Part shown: in pieces, positions 41,550 to 50,277 of the stretch
Layout: each line of letters opens with the position of its first letter
Position numbering within the stretch: position 1 is the first letter of the stretch
From: an uncultured Peptoniphilus sp.
GTDB taxonomy: Bacteria; Bacillota; Clostridia; Tissierellales; Peptoniphilaceae
DNA length: 64,000 nucleotides
Assembly (NCBI RefSeq): GCF_943913915.1
Contig: NZ_CALUAA010000007.1
Span: forward strand, 1-64,000
Reading direction: 5' to 3'
The notes under the pieces: generated by a model
What the model saw: the letters and a program-made list of their open reading frames with translations, nothing else
The model's database searches: none
What the model was told of the DNA's origin: nothing
Made by a program: the position numbers and the translations under genes

Positions 41550-42374
41550 ATGAAATACGATATTTCGCCATTAAGAGACAAAGTGAAGTATATACTTCAA
41601 GACAAAGTAGATCGTGCAAGGGAACGTAAGGTCGGCTATAAACTTTTAATTCTTCGTGTCGGTGACAATCCGGCGGATATCAGTTATGAAAATTCTATAA
41701 AGAAATCTGCAGAAAGTGTCGGCATCGACGTGGAAGTAGAGAGCTTTGCCGAATTGGCGACAGAAAGTGAAATTATCACCGAAATTAAACGAGGCAATTT
41801 AGATGAGAAAATCGGGGGGATTCTTTTATTCCATCCCTTGCCGAAACACTTAGATACGGTTGCCATCGACAGTGTTATCGACAGTGATAAGGATATTGAT
41901 TGTTTAAGTCCTTCAAATCAATGGGAGGTTTTTACCTCTAAAGCGTCTATTTATCCGGCGACTGCGAAAAGTGCGCTTTTAATTGCAAAGGATATGATGG
42001 ATCTAAAGGGCAAGCGCGTGCTTATTATTAACCGCTCCATGGTCATCGGCAAACCTCTTGCCATGATGATGCTCGATGAAAACGCAACGGTCACTGTAGG
42101 GCATTCAAAGACGGAATCTATCCCCGAACTCGCCAAGGATTTCGATCTTGTAGTATACGGTACCGGGCAAGGCCGATGGGTGGATGAGTCCTTTGTATCG
42201 AAAGATCAGTGTATAATTGACTGCGGCATCGCCTTTACAGAGGAAGGGAAGATGGTAGGAGATGTAGATTTCGAACGTGTAGTGGACGCGGCAGAGTATG
42301 TAACCTCCGTTCCGGGAGGCGTCGGCAGTCTTACCAATCTTTTATTACTTGACAATATGTTTTTGCATAAATAA
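41550..42374 (+). CDS. folD: Methylenetetrahydrofolate dehydrogenase/cyclohydrolase
   Basis: This 274-residue bifunctional enzyme interconverts methylene-, methenyl- and formyl-tetrahydrofolate. The family landmarks are present: SYENSIKKSAESVGI (Tyr and second Lys of the catalytic pair), LFHPLPKHLD, KDIDCLSP with the conserved Asp, NRSMVIGKPLA for the NADP loop and PGGVGSLTN. The loop motif YVxxKxK has Ile at the first Lys position, a small deviation. It has AGGAGG and sits alone between terminators. Confidence 0.9.
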   Translation: MKYDISPLRDKVKYILQDKVDRARERKVGYKLLILRVGDNPADISYENSIKKSAESVGIDVEVESFAELATESEIITEIKRGNLDEKIGGILLFHPLPKHLDTVAIDSVIDSDKDIDCLSPSNQWEVFTSKASIYPATAKSALLIAKDMMDLKGKRVLIINRSMVIGKPLAMMMLDENATVTVGHSKTESIPELAKDFDLVVYGTGQGRWVDESFVSKDQCIIDCGIAFTEEGKMVGDVDFERVVDAAEYVTSVPGGVGSLTNLLLLDNMFLHK

Positions 42375-42376
42375 AG

Positions 42377-42407
42377 AAATCGAGTGAAGCTTCACTCGAT
42401 TTTTTTG
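42377..42407 (+). terminator. Terminator of folD
   Basis: The perfect palindrome AAATCGAGTGAAGC-TTCACTCGATTT is followed by a T run. Confidence 0.88.
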
Positions 42408-42417
42408 AATAGATAAA

Positions 42418-42442
42418 GGGCCTCGCATTAGCTACGAGGCCC
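42418..42442 (-). terminator. Terminator-like hairpin of the 44-aa gene
   Basis: GGGCCTCG and CGAGGCCC form a perfect 8-bp stem around 9 nt. Read on the minus strand it is followed by TTTATCT, so it would end the small gene's transcript. Confidence 0.65.
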
Positions 42443-42449
42443 TCAGTCA

Positions 42450-42584
42450 TTATCTGCGTCTGAATAATTTCCATAAAACGTATTTTTTAAGGAATCCGCC
42501 TGAAGCTTTTCGTACAGGTTTTCGATTCAGTGCTTTAAACGCCTTAGTAAAAGCTAATACTTTTAAAATCTTTTTGAAGTTCAT
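42450..42584 (-). CDS. Small basic protein, 44 aa
   Basis: The frame was read on the minus strand. It has a textbook AAGGAGG (42591-42597 complement) 6-7 nt before ATG. The product begins MNFKKILKVLAFTKAFKAL and ends KLFRRR. About a third of its residues are Lys or Arg, and its N-terminal half could form an amphipathic helix. No cysteine or known domain. A hairpin terminator lies just after the stop. The complete gene signals suggest it is real. Its role is unknown; membrane- or nucleic-acid binding is possible from composition only. Confidence 0.6.
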   Translation of the reverse strand: MNFKKILKVLAFTKAFKALNRKPVRKASGGFLKKYVLWKLFRRR

Positions 42585-42642
42585 CTTTGCCTCCTTACTT
42601 TAATCTAAATTTACCCTAAAAGTTATTATTTAACACATAATA

Positions 42643-45477
42643 TCAGTGCCTTGTGTTTCTGCGATTTGTCGTTGTTTTTCCCGTTTTTGTCTGATCAGTT
42701 CGGTTTTGATCGTTTTGAGCCTTCAAGGCTTCTTCCTGCTCTTTTTCCAGCTCCTCTTGTTGTCTTTGTTTCTCTTCATACCATTCCTTGGTGTGAATCT
42801 TGCAATAGCCGGAGGGAAGCGTATAGTAATCTTTCGGACGAATATTATCGAATTGGGCGGGATCATATCCTTTCGGTCGCAGGAAGTAATAGCCGTAGGT
42901 TATCTTTTCATAAGGACAATAGGTGGATGCTTTTTCTCCGGATTCAGAACAAATAAGGATACGGGTATAGTTTTCCGTAGTCTCTTTCGGTGCTGTTCCC
43001 GGAAGGAAGGGAAGGGTGAGTGTGGAGTGGGCACGCCTTGCGTATAAAGAGGCAAGTTTTCCGGTTTTATCACTTACTTCCACCATCTCCAAATTTTCCG
43101 GAAGTGTCCATCGATTTTGATCACCGGTAACGGCAACAAGGGAAGTATAAAAAGACTTTGCCAGATCCTGATTATTACTTAAAGCGAGCTTTTGAATTTC
43201 GTTGCCCATCCATAGGCCGTAAGTGTAGTGCGGTGTAGAGCCTACCGCCATGTAATCGGAGTTAAATTTATTCTTTCCGAAGACGGCATAGGCATCGTAG
43301 CCTTGTTGTTGAATGGATTTTGACAGAGGTGAAAGGGAAAGAGCGTATCGGAGAAGGACATTGCTTTGTTTCGGAAACTCAATTTTTTGCGATTCGTGCT
43401 TATAAAGCACATTGCCTTCACCGTCACGTATAGATTCTACGATATAGTTATCGCCCCCTTCAGAAGATGCAAGCTTAGAATAAGCATTGGTAAGATCTTT
43501 TAAGCTTACGCCTTCAACAAGATTTCCGGAAGCTAAGCTGTCGTAGGTAAGGTCGTTTCGCGTCTTATCCTCTGCAGGCGTGCGAATGGCATCATTTGTC
43601 GTATCGTCATAAAGACCTAAAAGATTCAGTGTATTTAAACTCGCATCAAAACCGTAGCGCTCAATGATCTTGCCGCTTATCGCTTCCCGTGAATTGGCTG
43701 CCGCATCGGCAAGGACATCGTAGCCGTAGAATTCACTCTGCATCGGCCAAATGGAGCCGTCAATTTTAACCGGCGTGTCGTCGTAAGAAGTGGCGAGAGT
43801 ATCACCCTCCATCAGCGCCGTTAAATAAGTGGATAGTGGTATCAAGGTTGTTCCGGGTTGTCTTTTACTGTTCAGGTGATTATAACGTAACCGCGCCGGA
43901 TTGCGCAAATTATTTCCTCCCGACAAGGCAACGATGCCGCCGGTTTCGTTGTCTGTAATGAGAGCTGCAGACTGAGGCTGCAAGCTGAACTCGTCGGGGA
44001 AGATGAAGAGATCTTTAGAGAAAGTCAGCTTTCCGTTTTCTTCCTTTATAGAATCTTTATATTTATCCAATACGGCTTTTGAGATCTTAAATTCTTCATT
44101 TCCTGTGATTTCGCCCGGTTCAAAGAGAGTAGCGCCACCGGAAATAGTCTTTAAGTTGTCTTGACTGTCTAAAGTGTAGAGGTTATTAAGTTGAACGGTG
44201 TCATTTTTTTGAAGGAAGGCGGGATTAAGGAAGATAAGATTTCCGTTATGGAATTTGTAATAGTCTTTAGGTAAATGTAAATTACCTTCACTATCGAAGA
44301 GATTCCCATAACGCAGATAGAGAATATTGCCCTTCTCGTCGATGATGTTTTCAGATTCATCTGTGGAGAAATCCACAAAATGAGCGCCGCGATTGCGTCC
44401 GTTTTCAATGAGGTTTGCATAGCCGTCGTATAAAGCTTCGATTCCCTTTTGATAGTTAGGAACAATAGTCGATTGAATGGTGAGGCCCCCTTCTCGAACG
44501 AGTTGACCGGCGCGATCGTGACTGATTTTTTGTGCCGTCATTAGGGATTGAACGGCTTCTTCTGTAATATAATCGGCAACATAAGAACTATAAGGAGAGG
44601 GTTCTTTCTGTTTCGGTATAAAATGAATTTCCCTTAGTGTAGCCGATTCGGCCTCTTCGGGGGAAAGGTAGTGAGCGGAGGCCATGGCTTTGAGTACGGT
44701 ATTTTTACGGTCCATGGCGCGCTCGTTTTTTTCAAGATCGTATATTTTTTCGCCGATGACTTGGGTGGCGACGCTATCTTCATTATCTCCATCGGTGGCG
44801 GGGACTCGCTTCAGTGGTTGATAATTTGCGGGAGATTTTGCTATGCCTGCAAGAAGGGCTCCTTCTTCCAAGGTCAAATCCTCGACGTGTTTTGAAAAAT
44901 ACGACTGACTCGCCGCCTCAACACCTTGACTTCCCAGTCCTAAATCCACGCGATTTAAATAGGCCTCTAAAATATCTTCTTTTGAAAGAGATTCTTCCAG
45001 GGCAAGGGTTATGTAAGCTTCTTTTAATTTACGAGCAGCGGATTGATCCGTGCTTAAGTATACGTTTTTGACCAGCTGCTGGGTGATAGTCGATCCGCCG
45101 CGAACAATATGACCGCTTTTCAAATTGGCGGTGATGCTCGCTATTATTTGGCGCAGATCCAATCCGTGGTGATCGTAGAAGCTTCGGTCTTCGATGGCTA
45201 AAAAGGCATCTTGCACATGCTTCGGTACTTGATTGAGCGAGACGTGTTCGCTCACAATAGAGGGATCCACTTCATCGATGATGTTCCCCTCGGCATCGAG
45301 AATGATTGACGTTTCAGCGATGGATACTTTTAAATTGTCGAAGTCGACAGATTCGACAGAGTGAAGAACAGTGACTGCCCATGCACCTAAAATGCCCGCG
45401 ATCAAGATAATGATAAAGGCGATGACACATAGGACGAAGTGAATGATATTTGAACGATTATTAAAATGATGAGCCAT
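42643..45477 (-). CDS. PBP1A-like glycosyltransferase with degenerate transpeptidase domain
   Basis: This 944-residue class A penicillin-binding protein relative has one N-terminal membrane helix (about 12-36). The glycan-polymerising GT51 domain is intact: AIEDRSFYDHHG (Glu96), RGGSTITQQLVKN (126-138), RKLKEA and KEDILEAYLN. The transpeptidase domain keeps its frame but not its catalytic residues. SxxK is TTLI in RQPGTTLIP (543-546), SxN is not recognisable near NSREA, and KTG-T is replaced by KNKFN (735-739). So it should make glycan strands but not cross-link them. A Gln/Glu/Lys-rich tail ends the protein. ATG 45477 lies 6 nt after AGGAGG. Confidence 0.88.
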   Translation of the reverse strand: MAHHFNNRSNIIHFVLCVIAFIIILIAGILGAWAVTVLHSVESVDFDNLKVSIAETSIILDAEGNIIDEVDPSIVSEHVSLNQVPKHVQDAFLAIEDRSFYDHHGLDLRQIIASITANLKSGHIVRGGSTITQQLVKNVYLSTDQSAARKLKEAYITLALEESLSKEDILEAYLNRVDLGLGSQGVEAASQSYFSKHVEDLTLEEGALLAGIAKSPANYQPLKRVPATDGDNEDSVATQVIGEKIYDLEKNERAMDRKNTVLKAMASAHYLSPEEAESATLREIHFIPKQKEPSPYSSYVADYITEEAVQSLMTAQKISHDRAGQLVREGGLTIQSTIVPNYQKGIEALYDGYANLIENGRNRGAHFVDFSTDESENIIDEKGNILYLRYGNLFDSEGNLHLPKDYYKFHNGNLIFLNPAFLQKNDTVQLNNLYTLDSQDNLKTISGGATLFEPGEITGNEEFKISKAVLDKYKDSIKEENGKLTFSKDLFIFPDEFSLQPQSAALITDNETGGIVALSGGNNLRNPARLRYNHLNSKRQPGTTLIPLSTYLTALMEGDTLATSYDDTPVKIDGSIWPMQSEFYGYDVLADAAANSREAISGKIIERYGFDASLNTLNLLGLYDDTTNDAIRTPAEDKTRNDLTYDSLASGNLVEGVSLKDLTNAYSKLASSEGGDNYIVESIRDGEGNVLYKHESQKIEFPKQSNVLLRYALSLSPLSKSIQQQGYDAYAVFGKNKFNSDYMAVGSTPHYTYGLWMGNEIQKLALSNNQDLAKSFYTSLVAVTGDQNRWTLPENLEMVEVSDKTGKLASLYARRAHSTLTLPFLPGTAPKETTENYTRILICSESGEKASTYCPYEKITYGYYFLRPKGYDPAQFDNIRPKDYYTLPSGYCKIHTKEWYEEKQRQQEELEKEQEEALKAQNDQNRTDQTKTGKTTTNRRNTRH

Positions 45478-45562
45478 AGGCATCCTCCTGTCCACATTAT
45501 AACATAGCCCCCTTCTTGCGTAGAAGCTTGTGATTGTGTATATTTAGGAAAGGAGGTTTGGT

Positions 45563-46840
45563 GTGGAAAAACATATTACAGATCTACAAAAGGTAATTAC
45601 CGCCGCAGCATGGGACGATAATAATAAATATAATAAAGAAAGCCTTAAGGAACTGAATGATCTCGTCGAGGTGGCAGGGGGCGAGGTGGTGGCAACGGCA
45701 ACTCAGACGGTACACAGCTTTCACCCGGCGACTTTAATGGGAAAGGGAAAACTGGAAGAAATTCGATTGAGTGCCGAAACCCTAGGGGCTGAACTCGTGA
45801 TTTTTGACGGCGAGCTTACGGGTATTCAAATGCGTGAGATTGAAAAGGCATTGGATCTTCCCGTCCTCGATCGCACAGCACTTATTTTAGATATTTTTGC
45901 CTCAAGAGCCCGTACCGATGTGGGGAAACTTCAAGTATATCTCGCTCAACTGGAATACGGTAAGACTCATCTGATCGGGAAGAAAAATTATTCCAGACTC
46001 GGAGGCGGCATCGGTACGCGCGGGCCCGGTGAGCAGAAGTTGGAAATCGACAGGCGCCGTATCAATGACGATATTATGCGCACAAAGAGGAAGCTGAAGC
46101 GGGCGCAGAAGGTAAGAGATACAGGCCGCAAGCAAAGAGAGCGTTCGGATATTCCCTCTATTGCCATTGTCGGTTATACCAATGCGGGGAAATCCTCTTT
46201 ATTGAACCGACTGCTCAAAGAATCCTCGGCTCAAGGTAGGGAAGTGTATGTGGAAGATATGCCCTTTGCCTCTCTTGATCCTGATACGAGAAGGATTACC
46301 CTCCCCGGCGGACTGGCTGTATATGTAACAGATACCGTCGGCTTTATATCCAATCTTCCGACTACTTTAATCGAATCATTCCACACCACGCTCGAAGAGT
46401 TAAAAGATTCGGATCTTATTATTCATATGATCGACGGATCGGGAGATGACGAGTCCCTGCGTTACGAGACGACTCAGAAATTATTAAGTGATTTGGGTGT
46501 CCGCGATACACCGATTATTTTATTTGTCAATAAGGCGGATAAAATGGAGCATAAAGGACTGTCTTTTCTTCCTTCGGAGAATTGTGTTTTATATGGTTCG
46601 GTGAAGGAAGATTCTTCTCTTGAGCCGCTTTATCAAGCCATTGAGGAGCAGTTGAAGTCCCGCTATGTCAAGGTGGAAATGAAATTCTCTTACGGGCAAA
46701 TGCACTTGGTGGAAGAAATAAAAAGTCGCTTTCCCGTGGATTCCTTTGAATACACAGGTGACGGCGTGGAGCTTAAGGCCACACTTCCTAAGGTTTATTT
46801 GAACCGTTATGACAATCAAATAAGGAGGCGCTATGTATAA
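45563..46840 (+). CDS. hflX: Ribosome-associated GTPase HflX
   Basis: This 425-residue GTPase splits stalled ribosomes. It has the HflX N-terminal domain (HPATLMGKGKLEEI, then FDGELTGIQMREIEKAL), a linker helix and the glycine-rich RLGGGIGTRGPGEQKLE. The G domain has G1 GYTNAGKS (204-211), PFASLDPDTRRI (switch), DTVGFI and NKAD. It starts with GTG after AAAGGAGG. The next gene starts inside its last codons. Confidence 0.95.
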   Translation: MEKHITDLQKVITAAAWDDNNKYNKESLKELNDLVEVAGGEVVATATQTVHSFHPATLMGKGKLEEIRLSAETLGAELVIFDGELTGIQMREIEKALDLPVLDRTALILDIFASRARTDVGKLQVYLAQLEYGKTHLIGKKNYSRLGGGIGTRGPGEQKLEIDRRRINDDIMRTKRKLKRAQKVRDTGRKQRERSDIPSIAIVGYTNAGKSSLLNRLLKESSAQGREVYVEDMPFASLDPDTRRITLPGGLAVYVTDTVGFISNLPTTLIESFHTTLEELKDSDLIIHMIDGSGDDESLRYETTQKLLSDLGVRDTPIILFVNKADKMEHKGLSFLPSENCVLYGSVKEDSSLEPLYQAIEEQLKSRYVKVEMKFSYGQMHLVEEIKSRFPVDSFEYTGDGVELKATLPKVYLNRYDNQIRRRYV

Positions 46841-47513
46841 GACGGTCTATCGTGAGGGAGAAAAAAGCCTGATCGAGAAAAAATCTGAATTTATCGGCCG
46901 TGTAGGATTTGTTAAGACGAAAGTAGCGGCGGAAGCTTTTATTCAAAATATTCGCGATGAGGGTAAAGATGCCACTCATCACTGTAGCGCCTATATTATT
47001 AATGAAGATCAGTCGATTCAAAAATATGACGATGACGGGGAGCCGCAAAAGACAGCCGGTCCGCCCATTTTGGACGTATTAAAGCGAAACGGGCTCACCA
47101 ATGTAGTGTGTGTAGTTACCCGCTATTTCGGCGGCACACTTCTCGGCGCAGGCGGCCTTATACGGGCCTACTCTTCCGCCGCATCGGCAGCTCTGGAGGA
47201 CGCTGTTGTGGTGGAGATGCATAAAGCCTTAGACATTACATTTACCTATGACTACACTGAGCACGGCAGCATTGAAAACTATATGATGCAAAACGGTTAT
47301 CCTATTATAGACACGGTCTTTACTGACCGAGTGCAGGTGACGACAACGGTTTATGAATCGGGCTATGAAGCTCTGAAAAATTATTTACTGGACGCCACAT
47401 CGGGTACAGTTGTTTTTGAAAAAGAAGATTTAACGGAGCGTGCTGTACTTAACGGGAAACTGTTATATGAAGGAAAAAGTTACGATCAACGACATTACAA
47501 AGGGGAAGAATAA
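46833..47513 (+). CDS. yigZ: YigZ/IMPACT family protein
   Basis: This 226-residue protein contains the UPF0029/IMPACT N-terminal domain (KKSEFIGRVGFVKT, DATHHCSAYII, YDDDGEPQKTAGPPIL, VTRYFGGTLLGAGGLIRAY) and a ferredoxin-like C-terminal domain (about 140-205). Its eukaryotic relative regulates Gcn2; the bacterial role is uncertain. It overlaps hflX by 8 bp and nadE by 1 bp. Confidence 0.92.
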   Translation: MYKTVYREGEKSLIEKKSEFIGRVGFVKTKVAAEAFIQNIRDEGKDATHHCSAYIINEDQSIQKYDDDGEPQKTAGPPILDVLKRNGLTNVVCVVTRYFGGTLLGAGGLIRAYSSAASAALEDAVVVEMHKALDITFTYDYTEHGSIENYMMQNGYPIIDTVFTDRVQVTTTVYESGYEALKNYLLDATSGTVVFEKEDLTERAVLNGKLLYEGKSYDQRHYKGEE

Positions 47514-48214
47514 TGAATACTATTGAAGCAGTCTGCACTTGGATGAAAGAAATCGTAAAAGATGCTCATGCCGACGGGGTTGTTTTCGGCCTTAGCGGCG
47601 GAATCGACTCAGCTGTCGTAGCGGGGCTCGCCAAGCGTGCCTTCGGCGACGATGCCTTGGGGATTATTATGCCCATTGCATCTAATCCTCAAGATGAGAA
47701 AGACGCGCGCCTTGTAGCGGAAGCTTTGGATCTTAAGACTGAAAAAGTAGACCTTACAGAAACTTACCGCGCCTTGGTGGACGCTTCCTTGGACAGTAAA
47801 AATGACATGGCCAAGAATAATATTAAGCCGAGACTTCGCGCCACCACGCTCTATTACTACGCTCAGGATCGAAATTATCTGGTATGCGGTTGCTCCAACG
47901 CCAGTGAGTTCCATATCGGCTACTTTACGAAATACGGAGACTCCGCCTGCGATTTAATGCCCATCGTAAATTTTGTAAAAAGTGAAGTGGTTGAGCTTGC
48001 CAAGGAACTGAATCTTCCTAAGGAAGTAATCGAGAAAAAACCGACGGCAGGTCTTTATGAAGGGCAAACGGACGAAGACGACATGGGCTTCAGCTACGAT
48101 GAACTCGATGCCGTGATTCGAGAAGATTACCGAGGTGAAAATCGGGACGCCATTGATCACAAACATCGGATCAGCGAACATAAGCGCCATATGCCGCCGA
48201 AATTTGAAAGATAA
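47513..48214 (+). CDS. nadE: NAD synthetase, ammonia-dependent
   Basis: This 233-residue enzyme converts deamido-NAD to NAD with ATP and ammonia. It has the PP-loop SGGIDS (28-33), the PRLRATTLYYYAQ segment, GCSNASEFHIGYFTKYGDSACDLMPI and EKKPTAGLYEGQTDEDDMGFSY. No glutaminase domain is attached, so it uses free ammonia. It is the last gene of the hflX group. Confidence 0.95.
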   Translation: MNTIEAVCTWMKEIVKDAHADGVVFGLSGGIDSAVVAGLAKRAFGDDALGIIMPIASNPQDEKDARLVAEALDLKTEKVDLTETYRALVDASLDSKNDMAKNNIKPRLRATTLYYYAQDRNYLVCGCSNASEFHIGYFTKYGDSACDLMPIVNFVKSEVVELAKELNLPKEVIEKKPTAGLYEGQTDEDDMGFSYDELDAVIREDYRGENRDAIDHKHRISEHKRHMPPKFER

Positions 48215-48233
48215 TCTTTATAAGTGATATAAT
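48204..48233 (+). promoter_or_regulatory. Promoter of yebC
   Basis: TTGAAA (48204-48209), 18 bp, TGATATAAT ending at 48233. The -35 overlaps the end of nadE. Confidence 0.6.
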
Positions 48234-48263
48234 ATTGCTTTATTACAAATTAAGGAGGTACGT

Positions 48264-49007
48264 ATGTCAGGACATTCCAAGTGGCATAATATAAAAAATA
48301 AAAAAGGTAAGGCAGATGCTAAGCGCGGTAAGATTTTTACAAAAATGGCCCGTAAAATAACGGTAGCGGTTAAAGAGGGGGGAGCGGATCCCGAATATAA
48401 TCCCGCTCTTAAGGCGGCCATCGACAGCGCAAAAGCTGAAAATATGCCCAACGACAATATCGATCGTGCCATTAAAAAGGCGGCGGGAGACGGTGAAACG
48501 GATAATTTTGAATCCGTAACTTATGAAGGTTACGGCCCTTCAGGCATCGCCGTTATGGTACTTTGCTTAACGGATAATCGTAACCGTACGGCCCCCGATG
48601 TTCGTCACGCTTTTGATAAGCACGGCGGCAATCTGGGAACTGACGGATCCGTTGCCTTTATGTTCGATAAGAAAGGTCAGTTCGGTATTGAACTGACAGA
48701 GGATGTAGATTCCGACATGCTTCAGATGGATGCCATCGAAGCGGGAGCTGAAGACATTCAAGTTGATGAAGACGGGATTCTCGTCTTTACAGAACCTGAG
48801 GACTACGGCGCCGTTCGCAATGCCCTGGAAGAGAAGGGATATAATTTCGCCATCTCGGAAATCACTTATATTCCTCAGACCACTACGGTTTTAGAAGATC
48901 CGGAAGATCGCAAGAACATGCAAAAACTTATCGATCAGTTAGAAGAAAACGACGACGTTCAGGAAGTTATTCACAACTGGGAAAATGACGACGAAGACGA
49001 GGAATAA
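48264..49007 (+). CDS. yebC: YebC/TACO1 family protein
   Basis: This 247-residue protein begins with the family hallmark SGHSKWHNIKNKKGKADAKRG. GYGPSGIAVMV and DNRNRTAPDVRHAFDKHGGNLG follow. Members were long annotated as transcription factors (PmpR). Work on bacterial YebC indicates a ribosomal role in relieving stalls at proline-rich sequences. The AAGGAGG site is strong. The stop shares a base with the next start. Confidence 0.95.
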   Translation: MSGHSKWHNIKNKKGKADAKRGKIFTKMARKITVAVKEGGADPEYNPALKAAIDSAKAENMPNDNIDRAIKKAAGDGETDNFESVTYEGYGPSGIAVMVLCLTDNRNRTAPDVRHAFDKHGGNLGTDGSVAFMFDKKGQFGIELTEDVDSDMLQMDAIEAGAEDIQVDEDGILVFTEPEDYGAVRNALEEKGYNFAISEITYIPQTTTVLEDPEDRKNMQKLIDQLEENDDVQEVIHNWENDDEDEE

Positions 49008-49648
49008 TGAACCGCGTTTTATCTATCGTCGTCGTCTTATCCTGTTTCTTTCTGTTATTCAGTTTCTCAACCGAAGCCATGAGTCAGGATCAGGCTTATT
49101 ATGTTGCGCAGATGGAAAAAAACGGTATTCCCGATGTAACGGGAAAATCAATGGATTCTTTGAGCGAAATATCTTCGGCGCTTCGAGCATATTTAAAAAG
49201 GGGTGAAGGAGATATTCTTGCCCCTTATTTTTCCGCAAGTGAAATTGATCATATGGTAGACGTCTACGCTTTATTTAAGCTTATGCGCACATTGACTGTT
49301 TTCATCTTGGGTCTTGCCGCCCTAAGTCTTTATATTCTCTCCCTTCGCACTGGCTGGAGAAGGACACTAAAGATGACGGGAGAAAGTGCCATAGGTGTTC
49401 TCGTAGCGCTATTATTGTTTTCTATTATTGTGGCCTTGAATTTCCATGCGGCGTGGTTTAAGTTTCATGAGATCTTTTTTTCCAATGATCTATGGCTTAT
49501 GGACCCCGAAAAAGACCTGATGATTCAAATGCTCCCCGAGCCCTTTTTCTTCGGCATGGTGAAGCGAATCGGGCTCACCGTGCTTGCGGGAATGATCGGT
49601 TTATCGGGACTGTATTTTATAAAAGGAGATTCTAATGAAGTTAAATAA
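49007..49648 (+). CDS. TIGR01906-type integral membrane protein
   Basis: This 213-residue protein has an N-terminal hydrophobic segment, an extracytoplasmic region of about 60 residues, two central helices (about 90-110 and 127-148), the LWLMDPEKDLMIQMLPEPFF segment and a final helix. This pattern fits the TIGR01906/DUF1461 family of Firmicutes membrane proteins of unknown function. It lies between yebC and deoC with overlaps on both sides. Confidence 0.8.
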   Translation: MNRVLSIVVVLSCFFLLFSFSTEAMSQDQAYYVAQMEKNGIPDVTGKSMDSLSEISSALRAYLKRGEGDILAPYFSASEIDHMVDVYALFKLMRTLTVFILGLAALSLYILSLRTGWRRTLKMTGESAIGVLVALLLFSIIVALNFHAAWFKFHEIFFSNDLWLMDPEKDLMIQMLPEPFFFGMVKRIGLTVLAGMIGLSGLYFIKGDSNEVK

Positions 49649-50276
49649 AACCATCGACCATACGATTCTTCAAGCGGATGCTACGAAGGATTTGGTAATT
49701 AAAACGATTGACGAGGCTGAAAAATTCGATACAGCTTCGATTTGTCTGGAGCCTTGCTGGGTCGAACTGGCTGCCGAACGTTTAAAAGAGAGCGATGTGA
49801 AGGTCTGCACAGTGATCGGCTTTCCCTTAGGGGCGACTACTTCCGCTACAAAGGCTTTCGAAGCGAAAGAGGCCGTGGAAAACGGAGCAGATGAAGTGGA
49901 CATGGTATTAAATATCGGCGCGCTTAAAAGTGGTGATGAAGTCATGGTACTCAAAGACATGAAAGCCGTACGCGAAGCTGTCCCCTCCGCCGTGGTGAAG
50001 GTTATATTGGAAACCTGCCTTTTAACCGATGAAGAAAAGAAAGCTGCCTGTCGCCTGGCAAAAGAAGCAGGTCTGGATTTTGTAAAGACCTCCACCGGTT
50101 TCAGTACCGGTGGGGCGACAGTAGAGGACGTTAAACTGATGAGTGAAGCTGTCGGTGAAACAATGGGCGTTAAAGCAAGCGGCGGTATCCGTACAAAAGA
50201 AGCAGCTGAGGCTATGATCGAAGCCGGCGCTACAAGAATCGGCGCTTCTAAAACCGCTGCGATCTTAGGAGAGTAA
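49635..50276 (+). CDS. deoC: Deoxyribose-phosphate aldolase
   Basis: This 213-residue class I aldolase splits 2-deoxyribose 5-phosphate to glyceraldehyde 3-phosphate and acetaldehyde. Its residues Asp89 (DEVDMVLN), Lys151 (DFVKTSTGF, Schiff base) and Lys180 (VKASGGI) match the known active site. It overlaps the membrane-protein gene by 14 bp and is followed by lgt after 1 bp. Confidence 0.95.
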   Translation: MKLNKTIDHTILQADATKDLVIKTIDEAEKFDTASICLEPCWVELAAERLKESDVKVCTVIGFPLGATTSATKAFEAKEAVENGADEVDMVLNIGALKSGDEVMVLKDMKAVREAVPSAVVKVILETCLLTDEEKKAACRLAKEAGLDFVKTSTGFSTGGATVEDVKLMSEAVGETMGVKASGGIRTKEAAEAMIEAGATRIGASKTAAILGE

Positions 50277-50277
50277 G

